A DNA stretch of 64,000 bases from CALMEC01 sp964531025 (lineage in GTDB: Bacteria > Actinomycetota > Thermoleophilia > Miltoncostaeales > Miltoncostaeaceae). Of this stretch, positions 42,834-51,954 are shown piece by piece; within the stretch, counting starts at the first letter, position 1, and every line of letters begins with the position of its first letter. The DNA is taken from NCBI GenBank assembly GCA_964531025.1, contig CAZHDY010000001.1, positions 1,364,001 to 1,428,000 of the forward strand, written 5' to 3'. Both the position numbers and the translations under genes were made by a program. The notes under the pieces are model-generated. The model worked only from the letters and a program-made list of their open reading frames with translations. It had not been told where the DNA came from and did no database searches.

Positions 42834-43304
42834 ATGGCGGTTGACGTCGGCCAGGAGGCCCCGGATTTCACCCTTCCCAGCCGCGGCGGGGAGACCATCA
42901 CGCTCTCGGACTACCGCGGGAAGAAGAACGTCGTGCTCGTGTTCTATCCGCTGGCCTTCAGCGGTGTCTGCACGAAGCAGCTGACCGCGATCGGAGAGAA
43001 CGAGACGCGCTACGCGGGCTCCGACGCCCAGGTGATCGCGATCAGCGTCGACAGCCACTTCGCGCAGTCGGCTTTTGCGGACTCGCTCGGCCTCACGGAC
43101 ACGGTTATGGCGGCGGACTTCGAGCCCAAGGGCGCGGTAGCCCGGGACTACGGGGTCTACCTCGACGAACGCGGCATCAGCACGCGGGCGTCCTTTGTCA
43201 TCGACAAGGCCGGCGTCGTGCGCCACGCGGACGTGAAGCCGACCCCGGCGGACGTGCCGGACGAGGAGGCGTACTTCGCCGCGCTGGCCACCTGTGAGGT
43301 CTAG
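42834..43304 (+). CDS. Peroxiredoxin, AhpE/1-Cys-like
   Basis: A 156-residue thioredoxin-fold peroxidase. The peroxidatic cysteine is C46 in FYPLAFSGVCTKQL, followed by the conserved ISVDSHFAQSAFADSLGL block and STRASFVIDKAGVVRH. A second cysteine near the C-terminus (ATCEV) is unusual and could act in resolving. AhpE proteins reduce peroxides and peroxynitrite in actinobacteria. ATG 42834 has GGAG nine bases upstream. The thioredoxin pair at 54517 is a likely reductant. Confidence 0.9.
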   Translation: MAVDVGQEAPDFTLPSRGGETITLSDYRGKKNVVLVFYPLAFSGVCTKQLTAIGENETRYAGSDAQVIAISVDSHFAQSAFADSLGLTDTVMAADFEPKGAVARDYGVYLDERGISTRASFVIDKAGVVRHADVKPTPADVPDEEAYFAALATCEV

Positions 43305-43344
43305 ATGAGAGTAGTGCCGGACGCACCTGCCGTTGATCCCTGGT

Positions 43345-43808
43345 TGCGCGCCCTGGGACTGGCGGAAGGGCTATCCACCCACCCGCCCCGGCCAACCGCC
43401 AGTCCCTCCTACGTCGGGCCTCACGTGACGATCTTTCGCAGGTGGTTGGGTGCGGGCACAGTCGGTCCTGCCGTACACGGGCCAGCCGCGGGTCCCTGAA
43501 TGCGCCCCGTAGGACCAACAGCAGGGAGCGTATTTCGCACCCAACCACCAGCATCACCGGCCGTATGTGAGGCCCCGCGCGAAGCCCGGGGACTGGCGGC
43601 TGGACGGGGTGGGCGGGAGGATCGTCGTCGCCAGTCCCAGGGCTGCGCAACCAGGAGATAGCGGCAGGTACGCGTGTGCCCGCACCCAACCACCACCGAC
43701 ACCGGCCCCACGAGAGGCCCCGCGCAAAGCCCGGGGACTGGCGGCTGGACGGGGCGGGCGGGAGGATAGTCCGCCCAGGAGGATCATTGTCATCCGCCAG
43801 TCCCCGGA
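43345..43808. repeat. Repeat family B, locus 2 (three hairpins)
   Basis: The 504-base space between the peroxiredoxin gene and rlmN is almost all repeat. Hairpins are at 43355-43406, 43586-43641 and 43734-43805, each with GGGACTGGCG and CGCCAGTCCC arms, in alternating orientation. Linkers GTTGGGTGCGGGCACAGTCG (43445) and GTGCCCGCACCCAACCACC (43677) are inverted copies of one another. The last hairpin ends four bases before the rlmN stop, so it may terminate rlmN. Confidence 0.75.
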
Positions 43809-44852
43809 TCAGGCCTCCGGTGTCTGGTCCGCCGAACCACCCGTCGACAGCGCCAGCTGGCCACAGGCCGCGTCGATGTCGGCACCACGCGAGCGCCGCA
43901 CCGACGGGGTGACGCCCGCACGCTCCAGAGCGATGATGAAGCGTTCGCGTCGCTCTGACGAACTTGCGCGGTACTCGCCCCCGGTCGGGTTGAACTCGAT
44001 CAGGTTGATGTGGAAGTTGCCGTCGCGCACCAGGTCGGCCAGGCGCCGCGCGTCCTCCTGCCGGTCGTTGACCTCGTGCAGCAGCAGGTACTCGATGAAG
44101 ACGCGACGGCCCGTCGTGTCGCAGTAGCGGCGGCACTCGGCGAGGAGGTTCGCGATCGGCCAGCGGTTGTTGATCGGCATCAGCGCACTGCGCGTCGTGT
44201 CGTCGGCGGCGTGCAGCGAGATCGCCAGCCGCACGGCCACGTCGGACTTCGCCAGCTCGGCGATGCCCGGCACCCACCCCGCGGTCGAGATGGCCACCTT
44301 GCGCCCCGAGATCCCCAGCCCGCCGTCCGGATCGGTGAAGTAGCGGCAGGCATCGAGGACGGCGTCCAGGTTCTGCATGGGCTCGCCCATCCCCATGAAG
44401 ACCACGTTGCTCACGCGGGCGTCGACCCGCTCGGCCTCGGCCTGCGCGTAGACGACCTGATCGATGATCTCGTCGGCCCGCAGGTTGCGGCCGGCCCCCA
44501 GCTTGCCGGTGGCACAGAAGCGGCATCCCAGGGCACACCCCACCTGGCTCGAAACGCACACCGTGCGTCGACCCCGCGCATGCGCGATGGAAACCGCCTC
44601 GATCTGTGATCCGTCGTCGGCGCCGAAGAGCCACTTGACGGTACCGTCGGTGCTCAGGGCCGAGGCGCGTGGCGTGACCGCCCACAGGCCGGGTCCGCCC
44701 TCCATCTTCTCGCGCAGGGCCTTGGGCCACGACGTGATGTCGTTCCAGTCCATGGCGCCGTGACGCCGGGCCTCCTCGGCCTGGCGCGCGCGGTACGCGG
44801 GCTCACCGAGTTCGGCGAGCCGCTCTTTCAACGAGGGTGCGGCGGTGCTCAC
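43809..44852 (-). CDS. rlmN: 23S rRNA A2503 / tRNA A37 C2-methyltransferase
   Basis: A 347-residue radical-SAM methylase. The 4Fe-4S motif is CALGCRFC (C106, C110, C113), preceded by TVCVSSQVG with a further conserved cysteine. NVVFMGMGEPMQNLDAVLDA, ISTAGWVPGI, and the late GADIDAACGQL with the methyl-carrying Cys complete the family pattern. It methylates A2503 in 23S rRNA and A37 in some tRNAs. Start GTG 44852. Confidence 0.96.
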   Translation of the reverse strand: MSTAAPSLKERLAELGEPAYRARQAEEARRHGAMDWNDITSWPKALREKMEGGPGLWAVTPRASALSTDGTVKWLFGADDGSQIEAVSIAHARGRRTVCVSSQVGCALGCRFCATGKLGAGRNLRADEIIDQVVYAQAEAERVDARVSNVVFMGMGEPMQNLDAVLDACRYFTDPDGGLGISGRKVAISTAGWVPGIAELAKSDVAVRLAISLHAADDTTRSALMPINNRWPIANLLAECRRYCDTTGRRVFIEYLLLHEVNDRQEDARRLADLVRDGNFHINLIEFNPTGGEYRASSSERRERFIIALERAGVTPSVRRSRGADIDAACGQLALSTGGSADQTPEA

Positions 44853-44905
44853 TGGGGTCTCCGGTGCGGCGGGCGGGGACGTGACGGGCAGCGCCTAGTG
44901 TCGCA

Positions 44906-45307
44906 CTAGAGAGCCTCGACCGCCCGTGCGATCCGTTCGCGGGCCTCGCCGGCCAGCCCCGTCAGGCCGTCGTTGTCGGCCAGGCGCAGCGCGCTCGACG
45001 GATCCATCGCCGCCACGTGCGTGACCTCACCCTGCCGTCGGACGACCACGTTGCACGGGAGCAGGACGCCGAGGTCGGGCTCGGCGGCGAGGCCCCGGCT
45101 CGCCAGCTGCGGATTGCAGGCGCCGAGGATCACGTACGGGTCGACGTCGAGATCCAGCTTCTTCTTGAGGGTGGCCCGGACATCGATGGTGGTGAGGATG
45201 CCGAACCCCTCATCGGCCATGGCGGCCGTCACCCGCTCGACGGTCTCGTCGAAGGGGGCGTCGATGTCGCGCGTGATCGCATACTCGGTGGTGGTTGACT
45301 CGCTCAT
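44906..45307 (-). CDS. DUF302-family protein
   Basis: A 133-residue DUF302 protein. PFDETVERVTAAMADEGFGI and ATLKKKLDLDVDPYVILGAC, then LLPCNVVV, are the signature blocks. The conserved cysteines are C61-like in GACNP and C84-like in LLPC. Many DUF302 genes sit with CstR, rhodanese or TusA genes in sulfide/persulfide operons, and a 16-base ATACCC-N4-GGGTAT palindrome at 45346 supports that here. GGAGCAGGCC precedes ATG 45307. A small palindrome, CTAGTG-TCG-CACTAG (44895-44909), overlaps the stop. Confidence 0.85.
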   Translation of the reverse strand: MSESTTTEYAITRDIDAPFDETVERVTAAMADEGFGILTTIDVRATLKKKLDLDVDPYVILGACNPQLASRGLAAEPDLGVLLPCNVVVRRQGEVTHVAAMDPSSALRLADNDGLTGLAGEARERIARAVEAL

Positions 45308-45345
45308 GGCCTGCTCCTTGATCGGATCTGCCACCAGTGTGGCAT

Positions 45346-45361
45346 ATACCCATTGGGGTAT
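45346..45361. promoter_or_regulatory. CstR/CsoR-type operator upstream of DUF302
   Basis: ATACCC-ATTG-GGGTAT, perfect 6-base half sites, 38 bases before the DUF302 start. It has the same half sites as the palindrome before trxB (54481-54496). G/C-tract inverted repeats flanked by ATA/TAT are the usual target of CsoR-family repressors, and a member is encoded at 56052. The link is inferred, not shown. Confidence 0.65.
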
Positions 45362-45507
45362 TGGGTCGCACCGTCCCGCGGGGACGAGGACGGACGTCCT
45401 CACCGCCAGACCCCGACGGGATCTGGCGTCGGGCACCACGATCCCGTCGACCGGAATCACAACGACCCCGTGCGGCATGGCACGCCCACCCCTTGTCCGG
45501 ACCCTCC

Positions 45508-46758
45508 CTACGGGGTCGCGGAGTCCAGTTCCTTCGGGGTGCGGGTGAAGACCGCCAGCGCCGGCTTGTCAGCGCCGGCCGTCGTGATGAGACCGGCGGG
45601 GTTCTCGATCGTGTCCTGGAGCGGACCCCACACCATCAGGCGGACCCGTGGCTCGGCGCGCAGCACCTCGAACGCCTCGGTGAGGGCCGTGCTCTGGGCA
45701 TCCGACGTCATCCCGCCGGGTGGGGTGGCGAACCCGATACGGGTGAGCAGCAGATCGCGTCCGGGCGCGATGCGGTCGAACAGCGCGAGGAGCTCGGGCA
45801 GAGCAGCGAGCGACGGCACGCGATCCGCGCTCGCCCCGGGTGACGCCTGCGGCTGGATGTGCTGGGCCGTGGCGTCGAAGGCCGGCGCGGGCGTGACCTC
45901 CGCCAGAGCACCGACGAAGTCGGTGACGCTGACACCGCCGACGCCGGGAGCGGAGGACGCGATGTCGGCGGTCGACGGACCCACCAGGGCGACGCCGGTG
46001 CCGGAGAGGGCCTCCCGTACCTCTCGCACGAGGCCCGCGTAGGTGGCGGGAGAGGCCGCGGCGGCGTCCGGTCCGACCCCGTCCCACTGGGGCATCAGGT
46101 AGCCGGGGTTGTTCGGCTCGTTCCAAGGCTCGACGGCGATGATGTCCACGCGGTCCTTGTCATACCGACTCATCACGGCACGGACGAAGTCGCCGAGGGC
46201 CGGCGCCTCCGGTGCCCACTCGCGTCCGCGTCCGCCGTTCGCCCAGCCCGGGCTCGCCGAGATGACGAGGATCACCCGGATCTCGCGCTGCCGCAGACCG
46301 TCCAGGACCGCGTCCGTGCGCGCCCACACATAGGCGGGGTCATCCGGATCCGCGGGATCCGCCGGCTGGGTCGGTGCGATGTCGGCCCAGGCGACGTCGA
46401 CCCGGGTGACGGTCACGCCGGTCGCCCGGACCCGGTCGAGACGGGCACCGAGGTCGGGGATGTCGGCCGTCGCGAGCTGGTCGTCCTGAACGCCCAGCGT
46501 CAGAGCATCCGTCGGAAGCCCGGGAACGCGGTCCGGACCACCGGAAGTCGGGTCGCGAACGACGAGCACGACCATCACGATCAGGGCGACGAGCGCGCCG
46601 AGACCGAAGACGAGGGGCAGGCGCCGGCGACGGGCGGGTTCGGAAGCAACCGCATCGATGTCGCCGGTCGCGTCGGCGTCAACCTCGGCGGCCACATCGG
46701 CCGTCTCGGCGTCGGACGACGCGGAAACGGTCACATCTGATTCGGTTTCGTCGTTCAT
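45508..46758 (-). CDS. Membrane-anchored TIM-barrel glycosidase-like protein lacking the nucleophile
   Basis: A 416-residue protein. An acidic cytosolic tail (1-45) is followed by a helix at 48-67, then an extracytoplasmic (beta/alpha)8 domain with VEPWNEPNNP around the acid/base E214. In clan A glycosidases (GH5/GH39-like) the nucleophile lies at the end of strand 7 in a TEFG-type motif. The aligned stretch here reads LLLTRIGFATPPGGM, with Arg (340) instead of Glu. The protein is therefore likely a carbohydrate binder or an altered enzyme. It is the last gene of the MFS run, 13 bases after its neighbour. Confidence 0.7.
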   Translation of the reverse strand: MNDETESDVTVSASSDAETADVAAEVDADATGDIDAVASEPARRRRLPLVFGLGALVALIVMVVLVVRDPTSGGPDRVPGLPTDALTLGVQDDQLATADIPDLGARLDRVRATGVTVTRVDVAWADIAPTQPADPADPDDPAYVWARTDAVLDGLRQREIRVILVISASPGWANGGRGREWAPEAPALGDFVRAVMSRYDKDRVDIIAVEPWNEPNNPGYLMPQWDGVGPDAAAASPATYAGLVREVREALSGTGVALVGPSTADIASSAPGVGGVSVTDFVGALAEVTPAPAFDATAQHIQPQASPGASADRVPSLAALPELLALFDRIAPGRDLLLTRIGFATPPGGMTSDAQSTALTEAFEVLRAEPRVRLMVWGPLQDTIENPAGLITTAGADKPALAVFTRTPKELDSATP

Positions 46759-46771
46759 CGGCGCCGGAGCC

Positions 46772-47965
46772 TCATTGGGGTTTCACCTCGACGGGCGTGT
46801 GGGGGATGACCTCACGAAGATTCCTGCGTCCCACGGTGAGGATGAAGAGGGCGAGCAGGACCGCGAACCCGCTGGCCATCGCCATGGTCGCGGTGAGGCC
46901 GATCCCCCGTGAAAGGTAGCCCAGTGCGACCGTCGGAACCGTACCGGAGTACGCACACACGTAGAGGAGGGACATCAGCTTCCCCCGCTCCTCGATGGGG
47001 ACGATCACGCTGGCGATCGTGGTCCCGCCCTGCAGGATGAGGCCGTTGGTGAAGCCGATGAGACCGGCCGCGATGACGACGAGCGCGACGGTGTCGAGGC
47101 TGGACGACAGGAGCACGAGCCCCGACCCGAGGGCCGAGAGCGTGACGCCCCACATGATCGCGCGACGCGGGTCCATCCCACGGAGCAGCATCGGCGTGAA
47201 GCCCCCGGCTCCCAGTACCAGGAAACCGACGAGGCCCACCACCGCCAGGTTGGTCATCCCGAGGGTCTCGAAGAGGTAGAGCGGCACGAGCGAGAGCAAC
47301 GTCCCGTCGAGGAAGCTCATGAGGAACGCGGCCGTGGCGATGAAGGTGAAGAAGCCCTTCTTCTGACCGGCCGGCACGCCGACGCGGATCCGGAAGGACG
47401 TGTTCCTGGTGCGGGTGACGGTCTCGGGCGCCATGATGATGGCGACGATCCCCAGCACCATGATCAGCGCGTGCAGCCGGAAGGGCCGGTGCATCGGATC
47501 GGACGCGTACTGGGCGAGGATGCCCGCAAGGCCGGGGCCGAGGCCGAAGCCCAGCCGGAAGCCCATACCGGCGATCTGCGCGGCCAGGGCCTTCTTCTCG
47601 GGGCGGGCGTGGTCGACCACGAAGGCGGTGCCCACTCCGAGGAACATCCCGATGGCGATACCCTGGAGGATGCGCCCGGCGAAGAGCGCCGGAACCGAGG
47701 TGGTGAAGCCGAACACCAGCGACGCGGCCGTGATCACGCACATGCCCGGCAGGATCAGCCACTTGCGTCCCAGCCGGTCGCTGAGGTTGCCGGCGACGAG
47801 CATGGTGGGCACGACCATGGCCGTGTAGGTGGCGAACAGGAGCGTGATCGTGCCGTTCGACAGCCCGAACTCCTGCTTGTAGAGGGGGAAGAGCGGCGTG
47901 ACGATGCTCGTACCCATCGTGAAGACGACCATTCCGATGAACGCGAACCATGAACTGCGCGTCAT
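46772..47965 (-). CDS. Major facilitator superfamily transporter (12 helices)
   Basis: A 397-residue MFS protein. SSWFAFIGMVVFTMGTSIVT starts helix 1. LSDRLGRKWLILPGM (DxxGRR/K loop 2-3) and helix-5 GFRLGFGLGPGLAG (motif C-like) indicate the DHA1 drug-exporter group. ATG 47965 overlaps the next exporter's stop by four bases. The substrate is unknown. It belongs to a run of three MFS genes plus a glycosidase-like gene. Confidence 0.85.
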   Translation of the reverse strand: MTRSSWFAFIGMVVFTMGTSIVTPLFPLYKQEFGLSNGTITLLFATYTAMVVPTMLVAGNLSDRLGRKWLILPGMCVITAASLVFGFTTSVPALFAGRILQGIAIGMFLGVGTAFVVDHARPEKKALAAQIAGMGFRLGFGLGPGLAGILAQYASDPMHRPFRLHALIMVLGIVAIIMAPETVTRTRNTSFRIRVGVPAGQKKGFFTFIATAAFLMSFLDGTLLSLVPLYLFETLGMTNLAVVGLVGFLVLGAGGFTPMLLRGMDPRRAIMWGVTLSALGSGLVLLSSSLDTVALVVIAAGLIGFTNGLILQGGTTIASVIVPIEERGKLMSLLYVCAYSGTVPTVALGYLSRGIGLTATMAMASGFAVLLALFILTVGRRNLREVIPHTPVEVKPQ

Positions 47966-49467
47966 GCGCTCTCCTTCGTGTGGGGGACTCCGAGGGTCAT
48001 GACCGGGATGCGGCGTGCCACGGCCGCCGCGAGGATGAGGAAGACGGCGCCCACCAGGAGCGCCCAGCGGAAACCGGCGACGAAGTCGTCGCGGACAGTG
48101 GCGCTCGCACGCTCCATGGAGCGCTCGGCGCCCGCCGGGATGGCGGCGTGCATGACGACGCCCAGGACCGCGGTGCCCATCGCACCTCCGGCATAGCGGC
48201 TGATGTTGGGAAGCGACGAGGCCACGCCGAGACGATGCGCGGGCACGTCGCTGATCGCGACGGCGGTGGCGGGCGCCTGCGCCAGGGCAAGGCCGGCGGC
48301 GAACATGAACAGGCCGGGCAGCATCCAGAGGTAGTCCTGAGTGGCGCCCGTGAACGCCATGTGGACCGCTCCGGCCATGCCGATCAGATATCCGGTGACC
48401 GCCAGCGTCATCGCCTGGAACCGGCCCATGGCACGACCGGCGAGCGGCGCGACCACCAGGAACGAACCGGCGATCGGCGTGATGGCCAGAGCGATGGCGA
48501 TCGGACCGAAACCGAGGACGCGGGCGAAGTACAGGGGGAGCAGGATCATCACGCCGAAGAGCGCCGCGGCCGACGTCCCCGAAGCGGTGTTCGCGGTGAC
48601 GATGGAGCGCCGGCGCAGAAGATCGCGGGGGAGCAGGGGGTCCGGCGCGCGTCCCTCCCAGACGATGAACGCGACCAGCGCGACGCAGCCGCCGATGAAC
48701 GCCACCAGCGTCGCCGGCGCCGTGACCCCCCAGGTCTCGGCCTTGCTGATCGCAAGCAGTGTGCCGAACAGACCGGCCGCCGCGAGGGCCGCCCCGGGGA
48801 TGTCGAACGGGCGTCGCCCGCCCTCCGCCTCAAGGCGGGGCAGGACGAGGAGGGCACCGACGATGACGAGGATCCCGACGGCGGGGCTGAACCAGAAGAC
48901 ACTCCTCCACCCGAATGCGGCCATGAGCACGCCGGCGATGTTCAGCGCCACGACCGGTGCGAAGCCGATCGCCCCGATCAGCACGCCCGTGGCCTGCCCG
49001 CGCTCGCGCGCCGAGAAGAGAACGCCCACGTAGGAGTACGCCGTGGGCGCCATGGCGCAGGCCCCGATGGCCTGGACGACCCGGAAGGCGATCAGCGATC
49101 CCGCGTTCCACGCAAGCGCGCAGGCGATGGACGCGATGACAAGGAGCACCGTGCCGATGAGGAAGACGCGCCGCCGTCCGTAGAGGTCACCGGCGCGGCC
49201 GGCGAGGGGAAGCAGCGTCGCCTGGGTCACGAGAAAGGCGGTGACCACCCAGCCGATGGACGTGAGGTCGACGTCGAGCGAGGTGGCCATCGCGGGCAGC
49301 GCGATGTTCACGATGCTGATGTTGAGGACCGACAGCCACATGCCGCTGGCGAGCACGGCGAGGGCGATCCACCGGTGCCGGGGATGGGCCGCCACCCGGT
49401 CGCGAAGCGTGGTGAAACCGCCTGTCACCCCGTCACCGCCGGATCGGAACGAGCGCCGCCGCGCCAC
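47962..49467 (-). CDS. MFS drug exporter, DHA2/EmrB type (14 helices)
   Basis: A 501-residue exporter. LNISIVNIALPAMATSLDVD (motif D1), GWVVTAFLVTQATLLPLAGR, and GDLYGRRRVFLIGTVL (motif A) lie in the first 100 residues. Motif C lies at AIGFAPVVALNIAGVLMAAF. Fourteen predicted helices fit DHA2. Start GTG 49467 is taken, with GTG 13 codons later (VTGGFTTL) as an alternative. It overlaps the downstream MFS gene and lies 27 bases after the upstream one. Confidence 0.87.
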   Translation of the reverse strand: MARRRSFRSGGDGVTGGFTTLRDRVAAHPRHRWIALAVLASGMWLSVLNISIVNIALPAMATSLDVDLTSIGWVVTAFLVTQATLLPLAGRAGDLYGRRRVFLIGTVLLVIASIACALAWNAGSLIAFRVVQAIGACAMAPTAYSYVGVLFSARERGQATGVLIGAIGFAPVVALNIAGVLMAAFGWRSVFWFSPAVGILVIVGALLVLPRLEAEGGRRPFDIPGAALAAAGLFGTLLAISKAETWGVTAPATLVAFIGGCVALVAFIVWEGRAPDPLLPRDLLRRRSIVTANTASGTSAAALFGVMILLPLYFARVLGFGPIAIALAITPIAGSFLVVAPLAGRAMGRFQAMTLAVTGYLIGMAGAVHMAFTGATQDYLWMLPGLFMFAAGLALAQAPATAVAISDVPAHRLGVASSLPNISRYAGGAMGTAVLGVVMHAAIPAGAERSMERASATVRDDFVAGFRWALLVGAVFLILAAAVARRIPVMTLGVPHTKESA

Positions 49468-49494
49468 CGGATGGCGCGTGACGAACGGCCTCGG

Positions 49495-50925
49495 TCATGC
49501 GGACGCCCCCGAGTGTCGCTGCCGGGGGATGAGGAGGGCGATGGCCGCTCCGACGAACGATGCGATCGCACCGAGCCACAGGGAGAGGGCGAAGGCCGAC
49601 TCGGCGGGGATCTCGGTCCCTTCGATGGTGCGGGTGGCGAGCAGCGTGATCGCCACCTGGGCGCCGATGGCGCTTCCCACGGTCCGGATGACGGTGTTCA
49701 TGCCGGTGGCGATACCGGTCTCGGTGGGCTCGACGGCGTCGGCGATGACCTTCGGCATCGCCCCGAACGCGACGGCCACTCCCACTGCACCGACGGCGTA
49801 GAACACGATGATGTGCCAGGACGCCGTGTGGGCGAGAGCGAGAAGCGCGGAGCCGGCGCCGCCGATCACGAGACCGGCGGTGAGCACCACCCGCGACCCG
49901 AACCGCAGACCCAGACGTCCCCCGTACGGACCCGCCGGAAGCATGGCGAGCGCGCCCGGGAGCATGTAGAGCGCGGCACCGGTCACCGTGGCGCCGAAGC
50001 CATAGGTCACGAGGTCACGCACGTCGACGGGAAGCGGACGGGGCATCTGGATGAACTGGGGCAAGACGGTGAAGATCGCATACATCGCGAACCCGCAGAA
50101 GAGACCCGCCAGATTCGTGAAGAGCACCGGCAGCCGGGTGAGCATCCGCATGTCGACCATCGGTGCTGCCACGCGACGCTCGACGATCACCCACACCGTC
50201 AGGAGAACGACCGCGAGAACGAGCAGCCCGAGGATCCGGGCGGACGTCCATCCCCACGGATTGCCCTCGGTCAGGGCCACCAGCAGCGATACCAGGCCGA
50301 GGCTGAGGAGCACCGCGCCCGGGATGTCGACCGACGCCGGAGCACGGTGGGGGGAGGGCGGCACGAACCGACGGGTGAGGACGAAGCCGACGATCCCGAA
50401 CACCACGCCGACGAGGAAGAGCCACCGCCACGAGGCGTGGTCGGTGATGAGGCCCGAGACGACGAGGCCGAGCCCGCCGCCCACACCAAGCATGGCGGAG
50501 ATGAGACCCATGGCCACACCCATGCGCCGCGGATTCATCTCATCGCGGATGATCGAGAAGCACAAGGGGTAGACCGCACCCCCCACACCCTGGAGCGCAC
50601 GGAAGACGATGAGCGACCAGATGTCCCAGGCCACCATGGCGAGCGCCGACCCGACGGTGAAGAGACCGAGGGTGACGAGGAGCATGCGGTCCTTGCCGAA
50701 CTGATCGCCCAGCCGGCCGAGGATCGGGGTCGCGACCGACGCGGCCAGGAGATAGATCGAGACGGTCCATCCCACCCAGGCCGTCGTCGTGTCGAGATCC
50801 GTCTGGATGGGCGTGATCGCCGGAACGACGATCGCCTGCATGAGGGCGAAGCTGCCGCCCGCCACGGTGAGCGCGGCGAGGAGTCCGCGCTGCGAGCCGT
50901 TCTCCCGTTCCGTCGTCTGGTCCAC
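49495..50925 (-). CDS. MFS drug exporter, DHA2 type (14 helices)
   Basis: A 476-residue exporter. ALMQAIVVPAITPIQTDLDT, GWTVSIYLLAASVATPILGR, GDQFGKDRMLLVTLGLF (motif A), and SAMLGVGGGLGLVVSGLIT (motif C) give the drug:proton antiporter pattern. It is the first of the MFS run, with ATG 50925 and a 27-base gap to the next gene. There is no linked regulator on the same strand. The nearest is the TetR gene at 51262, which reads toward it. Confidence 0.87.
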   Translation of the reverse strand: MDQTTERENGSQRGLLAALTVAGGSFALMQAIVVPAITPIQTDLDTTTAWVGWTVSIYLLAASVATPILGRLGDQFGKDRMLLVTLGLFTVGSALAMVAWDIWSLIVFRALQGVGGAVYPLCFSIIRDEMNPRRMGVAMGLISAMLGVGGGLGLVVSGLITDHASWRWLFLVGVVFGIVGFVLTRRFVPPSPHRAPASVDIPGAVLLSLGLVSLLVALTEGNPWGWTSARILGLLVLAVVLLTVWVIVERRVAAPMVDMRMLTRLPVLFTNLAGLFCGFAMYAIFTVLPQFIQMPRPLPVDVRDLVTYGFGATVTGAALYMLPGALAMLPAGPYGGRLGLRFGSRVVLTAGLVIGGAGSALLALAHTASWHIIVFYAVGAVGVAVAFGAMPKVIADAVEPTETGIATGMNTVIRTVGSAIGAQVAITLLATRTIEGTEIPAESAFALSLWLGAIASFVGAAIALLIPRQRHSGASA

Positions 50926-51261
50926 CCATCACCCCCGGTCGTTCGCAACCGAACTATCCTAGCCAGCGCAGTAGGACATTTGCAGGATGCAAGTAAACGA
51001 GGTAATTCCTGGGACTGGCGGAAGGGCATCCATCTCTCCACCCACCCTTTCGGGGGCCTTCATTCAAGGCCTCACACGCAGACGTGACGGAGCTCGCGCC
51101 GGCCTCACCTTGGCCGGTCAGATCAAGCGATGCAGCCTCGACACCGATCCGCCGGCCCGGAGCCTCCTCGTGCCCAGTAGATACTCATCGCACTCGTCTG
51201 CGATGACCTTCAGGTTGTCGGCGGCCGAACCCGGAGCAGCCCATGCGATGGCGTATACGGA
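50926..51261. repeat. Intergenic region with a family B fragment (51007-51078)
   Basis: This 336-base gap holds one half-copy of family B: CCTGGGACTGGCGGAAGGGC at 51009, then decayed TCCACCCACCC and GGGCCTTCATTCAAGGCCTCAC. The right arm of the hairpin is lost. Bases 51081-51261 can be read as about 40 minus-strand codons without a start (ending RLHRLI), which may be a gene remnant but matches nothing I know. Confidence 0.55.
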
Positions 51262-51861
51262 TCAGATCGCGACTGCGCCGTCGAAGCCACGCAAGGCGGT
51301 GGCAACAACACCACGCAGCTGCGTGCGCGTAGCCCCTTCAGCGGCTTGCACGTTGAGGCCCTCGGCGACAGTAGTGAGGTACCGAGCGAGCATTGCGCAG
51401 TTGGTACCACCAGGGAGGTCGCCACTCGCGACAGCCCGCTTGAACCGCTCCTGGAGCGCGGTGCGCGTGCCGACGCGCCGCTCGGCGAGCAGATCGCGGA
51501 CGTCGGCGCACTCCTCACCGCAGACCAGCGCGGCCTGCACGTTGAAGCACCCGGCCGGCATCCCAGGAAGCGTGGCCGTTCGTAGGGTGTCGGCCAGGAA
51601 TGCTTCGGCGACCTCATGTGCGGTGGGCTGACCGAGCGCGGCCTCGAAGCCCCGCCGACGCCCTTCCAGGTAGCGGTCGGCCACCATCTGGAACAGCTGC
51701 CGCTTGTTGCCGAACGCCGCGTACAGGCTCGGCGGGTTGATCCCCATCGCCTCGGTCAGCTCAGCGATCGACGTCCCCTCGTAGCCATGCCGCCAGAACA
51801 GCTCCAGCGCGACGTCGAGGGCCTGCTCGGTGTCGAACTCCCTGGTGCGTCCCCGGCGCAA
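51262..51861 (-). CDS. TetR-family regulator of the SDR cassette
   Basis: A 199-residue repressor with the TetR HTH at residues 10-55 (FDTEQALDVALELFWRHGYE, TSIAELTEAMGINPPSLYAA). The C-terminal domain resembles TetR_C_11 or AcrR-like types that bind small ligands and contains Cys in GCFNVQAALVCGEECAD, possibly redox-sensitive. It is divergent from the SDR gene, with 93 bases between starts. Two GATCGC palindromes lie in that gap. Confidence 0.9.
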   Translation of the reverse strand: MRRGRTREFDTEQALDVALELFWRHGYEGTSIAELTEAMGINPPSLYAAFGNKRQLFQMVADRYLEGRRRGFEAALGQPTAHEVAEAFLADTLRTATLPGMPAGCFNVQAALVCGEECADVRDLLAERRVGTRTALQERFKRAVASGDLPGGTNCAMLARYLTTVAEGLNVQAAEGATRTQLRGVVATALRGFDGAVAI

Positions 51862-51876
51862 GGTTGACCTCCTCTG

Positions 51877-51921
51877 TAGTGATCGCTACTCTAGCAAGCA
51901 ATCGCTCTTTAGCGATCGCTA
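51877..51921. promoter_or_regulatory. Two TetR operator palindromes between tetR and the SDR gene
   Basis: TAGCGATCGCTA (51910-51921) is a perfect 12-base palindrome. TAGTGATCGCTA (51877-51888) matches it but for one base. Their centres are 33 bases apart, about three helix turns, so two dimers would sit on the same DNA face. A third weaker half, AATCGCT, lies between. The sites cover the divergent promoters. Confidence 0.75.
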
Positions 51922-51954
51922 TAAAATCGGGCCTCCAGCCCGGAAGGAGAACCA

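Noticed and set aside
42015..43808. Repeated blocks that could suggest a CRISPR array
   Set aside because: Units are palindromic, alternate in direction, differ in spacing and lie at four separate places, with no cas genes. They are dispersed hairpin repeats.
47950..51087. A 1045-codon plus-strand open frame opposite the three MFS genes
   Set aside because: It is antisense to three clear transporters, is rich in Arg, Asp, Glu, Gly and His as expected of the reverse of membrane codons in GC-rich DNA, and has no domain.
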